Assembly: GCF_009849585.1 (NCBI RefSeq)
Contig: NZ_VCRN01000032.1
Location: 1 to 50,564 of the forward strand
From: Bacillus sp. ZZV12-4809
GTDB lineage: Bacteria; Bacillota; Bacilli; Bacillales; Cytobacillaceae
DNA: 50,564 nt
Direction: 5' to 3'
In this document: positions 6,999 to 13,266 of the stretch, piece after piece
How the letters are laid out: every line of letters starts with the position of its first letter
How positions within the stretch are numbered: position 1 is the first letter of the stretch
Made by a program: the position numbers and the translations under genes
Notes under the pieces: model-generated
Seen by the model: the letters and a program-made list of their open reading frames with translations, nothing else
Told to the model about the DNA's origin: nothing
The model's database searches: none

Positions 6999-7278
6999 GG
7001 GGAACCACCAACATTTTATCATATTTCTCACGCTAAGGATGTAACCTTTGATAAATAAGGGATTTACCTATAATGATCGTTTAAGGGAGTTTGAATACTA
7101 ACTTTTTGATATTCACAAAACCTACTATTTTTACTCCCTTATTTCATCCCTAAAACTAATTCCCTTTTGACAAGACTATCTACCTTAAAGGGAATGGTCT
7201 TAGAGTGAGAAAATACGCTAATTTATTTCCATTAAATGTCTTAACGTGGGTTTAACGTCAAAATGTTGTTGGGACCCC
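6999..7278. mobile_element. 280-bp miniature Tn3-type element (TIME/MITE-like), non-coding
   Basis: The left end (6999-7037) starts GGGGAACCACCAACATTTT and ends CTCACGCTAAG. The right end (7240-7278), read inward on the minus strand, starts GGGGTCCCAACAACATTTTG and ends CCACGTTAAG. Both are 39 bases and share the Tn3-family architecture GGGG...ACGCTAAG seen in Bacillus elements of the Tn4430/TnXO1 type. The 200-base core has no convincing ORF. No exact 5-bp target duplication is visible (AAAAA on the left, AATAA on the right). Internally deleted Tn3 derivatives of this kind can be moved in trans by a full-length relative. Confidence 0.75.
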
Positions 7279-7424
7279 AATAAGCACTACAGAAACTAAC
7301 GGGCAGGTTTATGGCATATACTGTTTTTTTTTTAGTAACAGGTTTAAGATACAAAATGATATTGGTTAATTTTTTGGAACAGCCAATATACTAATAATAA
7401 CAAGCGATGGAGGAGGAAAAATTA

Positions 7425-8069
7425 ATGCAATTAAGGGAGATACGTCTTCTTACACATAATGATTTAGCCAATGCAGTGGATGTAATGAGCAAAGCCTTTT
7501 TTTATGATCCACTTTGGGTTTATTTATATAATAATGAGAAAAAGAGGAGGAAGTATTTAGAAAAATTTTTCCGAGTATTTCTTAGTGTTTTTATCAATAA
7601 AAAAAATGTATATGGTATTGGTTATCCCGTTCAAGCAGTTGCAGTATGGGCTATTCCACATAATACTAACGCTAAATCTAAAATAAATTCACCTATAAGA
7701 GTTTTATTTTCTATGACGAAATTGTTTTTTTCTCCGTTTGCTATCAAACTATTTAAGGTTTTCTCAGTCTTTTCCTCCTTCGCTACTTTGGAGAAAAAAT
7801 ATGCTCCAAATATCCATTATAAATTAGAGTCAATTGGAGTACATCCTGATTTTCAAGGGAAAGGATTATCTACAAAATTAATAGAACCATTTATTTCAGA
7901 AGCACAAATGCAAAACATATCAGTTTACACTGAAACCTTAACCCCGTTAAATGTTGGTTTGTATGAACATTTTGGTTTTAAAACTATGGAAGAACGTTCA
8001 TTTCCAAAAATGAAACTTACTGTTTGGTCACTCTTAATAAGTTATCCTATCAATGGCAATCATTCCTGA
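7425..8069 (+). CDS. GNAT-family N-acetyltransferase
   Basis: Start chosen at ATG 7425 because GGAGGAGG (7409-7416) sits eight bases upstream; an in-frame ATG at 7407 would place the ribosome site inside the gene. The product has 214 residues. GNAT motif A is visible as ESIGVHPDFQGKGLSTKLIE (Q/R-x-x-G-x-G/L acetyl-CoA loop) near residue 145, and motif B follows with PLNVGLYEHFGFKTMEE. The middle is unusually hydrophobic and Phe-rich (FSMTKLFFSPFAIKLFK). Enzymes of this type transfer acetyl groups from acetyl-CoA to small amines; the substrate cannot be read. Codon use is AT-rich, like the rest of the island. Confidence 0.85.
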   Translation: MQLREIRLLTHNDLANAVDVMSKAFFYDPLWVYLYNNEKKRRKYLEKFFRVFLSVFINKKNVYGIGYPVQAVAVWAIPHNTNAKSKINSPIRVLFSMTKLFFSPFAIKLFKVFSVFSSFATLEKKYAPNIHYKLESIGVHPDFQGKGLSTKLIEPFISEAQMQNISVYTETLTPLNVGLYEHFGFKTMEERSFPKMKLTVWSLLISYPINGNHS

Positions 8070-8316
8070 AATAAATGAAACAAGTCACTGTTTCCTGTTA
8101 CCAGATAGGTACGTTAGGTCCATAAACGTCCATTTATTGGGTTACCATAACCTAGTTAACAAGCAGCCTATTCATACTAATTTACAGTAACCAAAACTCA
8201 TTCCTTACAACAAAGGAGAATTTTTACTATCAAACACCATTTTTGGTATGTCATGTGGGGAGCAGATAAGGTAAATGTAAAGCGGAATATACATTTTATG
8301 TGAATGATCTGACGGA

Positions 8317-8361
8317 CTACAGCAACAACCCTGTGACTACGCCTTGTAGAATGGAATTCAT
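8317..8361 (-). other. Tiny frame with a GVVTGLLL tail, homologous to two other island tails
   Basis: ATG 8361-8359 gives MNSILQGVVTGLLL and stop, preceded by GGGGAATACATAA. The DNA around it matches 10899-10936 and 12631-12665. Whether it is a micro-ORF or the tail of a decayed gene is unclear. Confidence 0.35.
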
Positions 8362-8462
8362 TTATGTATTCCCCAAATCTATACTTGCCGAATCGTATTC
8401 CAAATAAAGTTACGGCCGTTTGGAAGGAATATTGGAATAGGCAATAGAAAAAAATGACCATT

Positions 8463-8493
8463 AAACCCTCACTTAAAGTAGAGGGGTTTTTTT
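8463..8493 (+). terminator. Terminator-like hairpin
   Basis: AAACCCTC and GAGGGGTTT flank a ten-base loop and are followed by TTTTTTATT. It ends the 8070-8460 stretch, which otherwise shows no convincing gene. Confidence 0.7.
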
Positions 8494-8625
8494 ATTCCTT
8501 ACTATTGAATAGGTGTGGGGAGTTTCTACTAATTAACTTAATTGTTAGAAAAAAATAGTAGAGAATATCATATCATATCATTGAAAAAGTTTTCATATCC
8601 TAGATTAAAGGGCGGTGAAATTTAA

Positions 8626-9774
8626 ATGAAAAGTAATCTTTATAGAGATAATAAATTCTCAATCATTACTTTTAAATTTAAAACTATTATTTTTTCAATG
8701 ATAGTAATAGCAACATTAGTATTTTCACTGATTATTAATTTGGGGCTCTCATCAGAAAATATCCAGAAAACCTTATCAGGAATAGAATCAGAAAATTTAT
8801 TTGTACAATTTGTTAGAGCAGAAAATCACATGTTTTTTTCATCAGATGAAGCATTTGCGATTCCACCAATATCAGAAATCTTATTTGAGCTTGCTACTAA
8901 TATAAAACCCAGAGATACTAGAAGCTTTTTAGGGAATGAACTTCCAGGGTTGAATTTTTATGATACAGAGATCGTAGTTGCAGGAGAGGGAACTGACCTA
9001 TCAACACTACCTTATGAATCTGCTCCGCCCTTAGAAGTTCTTCTTAAAGAAAAAGAGGTAATTGAAGAGGAGCTTCAAAATAATTTTGACAACGGAGATA
9101 AAAAACCATTGCCAAACAAAGAACCTGATGTGTTTGTTTATCATACTCATAACCTCGAGTCTTTTCTGCCTTTACTAAAGAATACGTCCAAAGCAAATGA
9201 AGCCGTAAGTTCTGATGAAAGGGCGAATGTGGTTGCTTTAGGAAGTAGATTAAATCAACAATTAATGGGTGCAGGGATCGGTGTAGAACATAATAAAACT
9301 AATATTAATAAAAAATTATTAGAGCGAAAATGGGATTATACTGCCTCCTATGAGTTATCAAATGAAGTTATTCAAGAAGCGGTAGCGGAAAATAAAAATC
9401 TTAAATATTTTATTGATATTCACAGAGATTCTGCCAGGAAGGATGTTACCACAAAAGTAATTGATGGTAAATCCTATGCGAAGTTATATTTTATAGTGGG
9501 TAAAGAAAATGAAAATTATGAAGAAAACCTAGAATTTGTAAAAAAAATTAATACTGAATTAGAAAAGCGCTTCCCTGGCATTAGTAGAGGAGTATTCTTA
9601 AAAAATCGATTAGATGGAAACGGAGTTTATAATCAAGATGTATCCAACAGGGCTTTGTTAGTTGAAATAGGAGGCGTTGACAACACGCTGGATGAATTAG
9701 GAAGAACTACAGATGCATTTGCAGATGTATTTTCAGACATATACTGGGAAGAGAACGGAGGAGAAAAAGAATAA
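8626..9774 (+). CDS. SpoIIP-family peptidoglycan amidase/endopeptidase paralogue
   Basis: 382 residues from ATG 8626 behind AAAGGGCGGTGAAATTTAA. One N-terminal membrane helix (about 22-44, ending LIINLGL) precedes an extracellular region. The C-terminal SpoIIP domain (about 165-375) carries VFVYHTHNLESF (zinc His motif), FIDIHRDSARKD and the late acidic motif LLVEIGGVDNT. Genuine SpoIIP works with SpoIID and SpoIIM to thin septal peptidoglycan during engulfment. This copy lies on a mobile island without SpoIID or SpoIIM and is AT-rich, so it is a laterally moved paralogue rather than the housekeeping gene. It could act in conjugative wall opening, in lysis of competitors or in altering sporulation; none is shown. 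All key residues that I can see are kept, so activity is plausible. Confidence 0.85.
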   Translation: MKSNLYRDNKFSIITFKFKTIIFSMIVIATLVFSLIINLGLSSENIQKTLSGIESENLFVQFVRAENHMFFSSDEAFAIPPISEILFELATNIKPRDTRSFLGNELPGLNFYDTEIVVAGEGTDLSTLPYESAPPLEVLLKEKEVIEEELQNNFDNGDKKPLPNKEPDVFVYHTHNLESFLPLLKNTSKANEAVSSDERANVVALGSRLNQQLMGAGIGVEHNKTNINKKLLERKWDYTASYELSNEVIQEAVAENKNLKYFIDIHRDSARKDVTTKVIDGKSYAKLYFIVGKENENYEENLEFVKKINTELEKRFPGISRGVFLKNRLDGNGVYNQDVSNRALLVEIGGVDNTLDELGRTTDAFADVFSDIYWEENGGEKE

Positions 9775-9858
9775 TTTTACATTTTTTTTAAAATTTAGAA
9801 GGAATTACTCTGAATTTATAGAATATATAAAACATTAAGAAAATATGAGGTAATTCTT

Positions 9859-10251
9859 ATGAAAAAAATGAAAAAAATTATTGGTTCAGCAATTCTAGGT
9901 ATTTCACTCTTGTCAGCATCATTACCAGCTTTTGCTGCAACTCCTGTAGATGAAAAAGGAGAAGTAGAAGTTCAAGCGGCTCCATCACTCTCTCCTTCTT
10001 CACAAACCATTTCAGCAGGTAGTTGGGCAAATGTGAATCTCTATCATAGTGTATCAAAAGCCCCATATAATATAAGGGTTAATAAAGGTAATGGTAGTTC
10101 TTTTTCAATCTATACTCATGATAGAAACGTTGCCTTTCCATCAAGCTCGATGGGATATAGCAGTAGAGGAACATTCTACGTATCTGCAGTTGTATACGAT
10201 GCTGATGGCACTGGATGGGTATCTAATAAAGCAACAGTTGTTGTGAAATAG
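9859..10251 (+). CDS. Small secreted protein with a beta-sandwich-like mature part, unknown function
   Basis: 130 residues from ATG 9859 with TGAGGT about seven bases upstream. Signal peptide residues 1-27 (KKMKKIIG, then hydrophobic AILGISLLSASLPAFA, cleavage after AFA). The mature part has a short linker and then about 90 residues rich in Ser, Tyr, Val and Asn with strand-like alternation (SQTISAGSWANVNLYHSV, ending NKATVVVK). It contains no Cys. It lies 85 bases after the SpoIIP paralogue and closes with its own terminator, so the two may be co-transcribed. Confidence 0.75.
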   Translation: MKKMKKIIGSAILGISLLSASLPAFAATPVDEKGEVEVQAAPSLSPSSQTISAGSWANVNLYHSVSKAPYNIRVNKGNGSSFSIYTHDRNVAFPSSSMGYSSRGTFYVSAVVYDADGTGWVSNKATVVVK

Positions 10252-10269
10252 AATAAACTAATTTCTAAA

Positions 10270-10297
10270 AAAAGTTGCCAATATGGCAACTTTCTTT
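10270..10297 (+). terminator. Terminator after the secreted protein
   Basis: AAAGTTGCC and GGCAACTTT around an AATAT loop, then CTTT. Confidence 0.75.
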
Positions 10298-10386
10298 AGG
10301 AGGAATTATTTTAATAGAGAGGTAATAAATATAGAGGAGAACAATATTTTTGATGTTTCCATTGTGGAAATTAAGGAGTGAAATAC

Positions 10387-10554
10387 ATGGATAGTTTTAG
10401 TGCTAGTCCAATAATATGGCTATTATTTATGTTTATATCCACCCTAATTTCTTATTTTTCTTTTAGTTGGCAACTTACTACTGGATTCTTCTTTACAGGA
10501 TTTTTTATGTCTATCTTTTCCTTGATAAAAACATCAATTAATAATAATGAATAA
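10387..10554 (+). CDS. 55-residue two-helix membrane protein
   Basis: ATG 10387 behind AAGGAGTGAAATAC, an excellent ribosome site. Nearly the whole chain is hydrophobic: helix one includes IIWLLFMFISTLISYF and helix two GFFFTGFFMSIFSLI, followed by a polar tail ending INNNE. No family is recognised. Small two-helix proteins next to a secreted product can be immunity or holin-like proteins, but that is only a possibility. A 13-codon frame starting at 10353 overlaps its start and could be a leader. Confidence 0.6.
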   Translation: MDSFSASPIIWLLFMFISTLISYFSFSWQLTTGFFFTGFFMSIFSLIKTSINNNE

Positions 10555-10674
10555 TAGTAAAGGGTTTGAATTTAGTATAAAAATCAATCACTAATAATGT
10601 AACTTTACAGTGCATTAAAACGAATAATATATAGATGGTTAAAGACTCCACTAAATTTGTAAGGAGATGATTAT

Positions 10675-10806
10675 ATGAACATAGTTGAGGCATTAAGTGA
10701 ATTGAAAAGTTTAAAACCTAAACAAGAATTTATTGTTAGAACAGAAGAATTGTTACGGATGAAGGCAAAGAAGTTATCGGAAGGAGAGGGACCTCAAAAA
10801 AAGTAA
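10675..10806 (+). CDS. 43-residue charged hypothetical protein
   Basis: ATG 10675 behind AAGGAGATGATTAT, close to a perfect ribosome site. The product is a helical, charged peptide (begins MNIVEALSELKSLKPKQEF, ends EGEGPQKK) with no membrane segment. The quality of the start signal is the main reason to accept it. Function unknown. Confidence 0.55.
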   Translation: MNIVEALSELKSLKPKQEFIVRTEELLRMKAKKLSEGEGPQKK

Positions 10807-10864
10807 GGTTCTTGGAGAAATGATGCCTGGTTATTACAAGTCGTAAGGCTCAAAGCAAAAAACT

Positions 10865-10936
10865 ATGCAGCTTCAGACAGAGAATAACTTAACAAAAGCT
10901 TTCCTTAATGGCCTAGTCACAGGGTTACTGTCATAG
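10865..10936 (+). other. Short frame ending in the NGLVTGLLS tail
   Basis: The frame MQLQTENNLTKAFLNGLVTG plus LLS stops at 10934-10936. Its final bases and the sequence after the stop (TAGACCGCAAAG) are an imperfect inverted copy of 12620-12665. No clear ribosome site, so it may be a gene remnant. Confidence 0.35.
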
Positions 10937-10997
10937 ACCGCAAAGTAGCAGATAAATGGAGAGATGATGGGGAACACACGAGTAAAGTACATGCTCC

Positions 10998-11561
10998 TTA
11001 TGTTGTTTCTAGGGTCCGTTTCTGAATAGCCCTGTATAAAGAGCCTTGTGAAATACCGGTTCCATCTATAATTTCTTTTACAGAGTATTCCTTACTGTCA
11101 TACATTCGTAAAGCCAAGGCTATTTTATCCTTGTCGATCTTCGGTCTCCCAAGCTTTTTTCCACGATTCTTACTTGCTTCCAATCCCTCTTTTACCCGTT
11201 CAGCGATGAGATTCCGTTCCAATTCGGCAATAACACACATCATTTGAAACATAGCCTTTCCTGTTGGCGTTCGTGTATCCATATTTTCTTTCAAAGAAAC
11301 AAATTGAACTCTCATGTCTTCAAACTCTTGAATGATGGTTAGAATATCAATCGTTTTACGACCTAAACGTGAAATACTCTCAACAACAACGATATCATTT
11401 GCTCGAATCACATTCATTAAAGTCTTCAGTCCTTTACGGTCTTTCACCGTACCAGAAAATTTCTCTTCAATTATCTTTTTGCAGCCATATTCTTTTAGCA
11501 TACTAAGTTGTCTGTCTAAGTTCTGATCCGTCGTGGAAACACGGGCATATCCAATAATCAT
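10998..11561 (-). CDS. tnpR: Tn3-type serine resolvase
   Basis: Start set at ATG 11561-11559 behind AGGAGGATTTTT, giving 187 residues. The resolvase fold begins MIIGYARVSTTDQNLDRQL with catalytic Ser in VSTTDQ, then the ESISRLGRKTIDI motif and MDTRTPTGKAMFQMM. It ends with an H-T-H (SVKEIIDGTGISQGSLYRA). Tn3-family TnpR resolves cointegrates at res. A broken Tn3 transposase start lies about 0.5 kb away at 12050-12514 in the same orientation, so this is probably the surviving resolvase of that transposon. Confidence 0.93.
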   Translation of the reverse strand: MIIGYARVSTTDQNLDRQLSMLKEYGCKKIIEEKFSGTVKDRKGLKTLMNVIRANDIVVVESISRLGRKTIDILTIIQEFEDMRVQFVSLKENMDTRTPTGKAMFQMMCVIAELERNLIAERVKEGLEASKNRGKKLGRPKIDKDKIALALRMYDSKEYSVKEIIDGTGISQGSLYRAIQKRTLETT

Positions 11562-11617
11562 AAAAATCCTCCTGTGCAATAGTATGGTTTTATTGTACAG
11601 GAGGTCTATTTTTTGTA

Positions 11618-11850
11618 AATGTATTTGGTAATACTTCTGGTAATAACTTTTGGTAAACTATAAAGTTAGTAAAAATAAATATCAACTTCATCGAGTGCGA
11701 TGTTACAAAAAATATGATTTTTGGTAATTTGATAGTTCATATTTCTAAAATTTCACAAAATGCTTAAGAGGTATATAGTAGCATCGTTACAAACATTTTC
11801 TATGTGATATCTTAGAATTTGGTAAGTTATTAGTTTGATAGTCAATATAT
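11618..11850. repeat. Cluster of TTTGGTAA direct repeats near tnpR, possible res
   Basis: TTTGGTAA occurs at 11624-11631, 11649-11656, 11720-11727 and 11818-11825, with a variant TCTGGTAA at about 11635. Two of the copies are followed by near-identical TTTGATAGTTCATAT (about 11728) and TTTGATAGTCAATAT (about 11833). The position just upstream of tnpR suggests resolvase binding sites; iteron-like replication or partition sites are an alternative, though no rep gene is present. Confidence 0.5.
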
Positions 11851-12049
11851 CGAACAGACAGAAAGGGAAACTCTCTTAATGGCCCAAATCTATTTTTACC
11901 AATAATAAACTGTTTTGATACTTATGATTTGTTAATAAAATCCATTCTGTAGGAAAAAAGAAAGATTAACAGGGGGATTATTATAATGATTAAAGTAAAT
12001 ATAGTGGAGGGAAAAAGAGCATTTTTGGCTATTCTTCGCATTTCCTTCA

Positions 12050-12514
12050 TCATGTCGGAATTTTTCGCTTCAATCTCTCATCAGATGGTGGTTCTACTTT
12101 CCACTTGCGAAAAAGACTATATGCTTGGTTTGTTAAATAGTCTGTATCGTGTGTAAATGGAACTTGTTCTTCTAACTATTGTTCAAGACGTTTATTATCT
12201 GTACCGGTGAGTTCCTGAAAACCAAAGAAATCTCGAATTTGCTTTCTATGGTAGGTATAATTTCTTTCTTCAGCTCCCCAACGATATTCGTCGAATAGAT
12301 CAGGGGGCAGCTTGAGTTGGTTCGCAATATACTCAACAACTGTCCTTGGTATTTCAATTTTTTTAGTTGGGAATATAGCACTGCGTTGAAAATACTTTAA
12401 TAATACGGTAAAACCAAGTCGACTTGCACCAGTCTTGTTTCCGATTAATTTACGCTCGATATTAAACAGGGTAAAATGTTCTAATAGCTCGTCTTCTGCC
12501 CAAATCCTCTTCAT
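12050..12514 (-). pseudogene. tnpA: Tn3-family transposase, N-terminal (DUF4158) fragment with internal stop
   Basis: ATG 12514-12512 behind AAGGGAGAGAAAGAC. The product begins MKRIWAEDELLEHFTL and continues GNKTGASRLGFTVLLKYFQ and IPRTVVEYIANQLKLPPDLF, the hallmark N-terminal domain of Tn3 transposases. After 112 codons an amber TAG (12178-12176) replaces what should be Trp (TGG); the same frame goes on with LEEQVPFTHDTDYLTNQAY and FRKWKVEPPSDERLKR before ending at 12052-12050. The roughly 800 catalytic residues are missing. It cannot transpose. Confidence 0.85.
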
Positions 12515-12630
12515 GTCTTTCTCTCCCTTATATGTAAAATTTCTACCTATAAATTAGTTTAGGTAAAAATAAACAATAAAAAAAGCCTTTTTCGGCTAAC
12601 ATCTCATGTATTAAATATCTACCTTGCGGT

Positions 12631-12726
12631 CTATGACAGCAACCCTGTAATCAAGCCTTTAAGGAATTTCAGGTCAATGATTTCTTCTTTTGTTGTGGTT
12701 GCTGGCAGATGGATGTATTCATTTAC
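12631..12726 (-). pseudogene. Gene tail fragment ending KGLITGLLS
   Basis: An open frame without a start codon runs from 12726 to a TAG at 12633-12631, containing NEYIHLPATTTKEEIIDLKF and ending KGLITGLLS. Composition is convincing for coding. It is the longest of three island sequences with this tail (others at 10865-10936 and 8317-8361). Confidence 0.4.
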
Positions 12727-12920
12727 TTAAAAACAGCTAGTTGTTTTATAATCCAAGCAACTTTTTTATGTAAAGTGGACTCAATCTTTGTAACATCTAC
12801 TGCAGCAGGAGAAATAACGGATACGCCATGCTGATCAAGAGAAATAGATAACGTTTTACGACGCGAACTTCTTGAAAGTGTGTACGGTATCGTTTGTTGC
12901 CCAAACTGGATAGAATACAT
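12723..12920 (-). pseudogene. YgjP/DUF45-type metallopeptidase, N-terminal fragment
   Basis: ATG 12920-12918 behind AAAGGAAGATGGTAGATGT. The 65 residues (IPYTLSRSSRRKTLSIS, then VSVISPAAVDVTKIE and KKVAWIIKQL) match the start of YgjP-like (DUF45/M48-type) zinc proteins, which are normally about 220-240 residues with a later HExxH motif. That motif is absent because the frame stops early, directly beside the KGLITGLLS fragment. These genes often accompany type I restriction loci, but none is visible here. Confidence 0.65.
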
Positions 12921-12969
12921 CTACCATCTTCCTTTCTATGGTTTATTATAACAAGAATTATGTTCTGTA

Positions 12970-12996
12970 AAAATAAAAGAAAACGCCTTGTTCAGG
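12970..12996 (-). terminator. Minus-strand terminator-like hairpin
   Basis: On the minus strand GCCTGAACAAGGC is followed by GTTTTCTTTTATTTTT. It lies downstream of the minus-strand frame at 13111-13242. Confidence 0.45.
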
Positions 12997-13105
12997 CATC
13001 GTCACAAGCCGATTGCAGAAAGCAAAGCTTTTCTGCAAAACGCCATTTCTCCGATACTTTCTTCTCGAAAGCTTCTTGTCGAAATGACTATGTAAAGCAT
13101 TTTGA

Positions 13106-13140
13106 CGGGTTTACGGGGGCATCGAACCCCCTAGAACCCG
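13106..13140. repeat. Long two-tier hairpin with a T-arm-like core
   Basis: Outer stem CGGGTT/AACCCG and inner stem GGGGG/CCCCC close a seven-base loop. Read on the minus strand the core is GGGGGTTCGATGCCCCC, the shape of a tRNA/tmRNA T-arm. A related GGGCTCGATGCCCGC sits at 13228-13242. No complete tRNA can be built around either. Confidence 0.6.
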
Positions 13141-13242
13141 ACTGTATCTGGCTTCGCCTTCTACAGTACGCTTCCCTTTCGAAACCTCTTTCAGAAGTTC
13201 CGAAAACATCGCTTTGTTATGGCGGCTGCGGGCATCGAGCCC
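13111..13242 (-). pseudogene. C-terminal fragment of an unidentified minus-strand protein at the island edge
   Basis: An open 43-codon frame enters from the junction side and stops at 13113-13111. It contains FSELLKEVSKGKRTVEGE and ends ARYSRVLGGSMPP, which looks like real protein rather than noise. The upstream part of the gene is not in the window. I do not recognise it. Confidence 0.35.
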
Positions 13243-13266
13243 TTACCGCCAGGCGGTTTATCCCTT

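Larger units (their letters stand above)
2793..13266. mobile_element. About 10.5-kb plasmid/ICE-like island inserted in the RND pump gene
   Basis: The limits are inferred from where RND protein homology stops (codon CCG ending 2792) and restarts (GGT at 13267, GDPVLTEGKELTTR). Deleting 2793-13266 rejoins the frame as NISMP-GDPVLTEG, which matches the continuity expected in homologues. The content is plainly foreign: conjugation-module pieces, resolvases, Tn3 relics, small secreted proteins and lower GC than the neighbours. I see no target-site duplication, no terminal inverted repeat and no large integrase. It may be the remnant of a larger element, an integrated plasmid fragment, or an assembly join; the sequence alone cannot separate these. 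Confidence 0.75.

Noticed and set aside
8198..8461. 87-codon minus-strand open frame
   Set aside because: No ribosome site at its ATG and Phe/Arg-rich noise-like composition; the only recognisable part is the out-of-frame GVVTGLLL tail.
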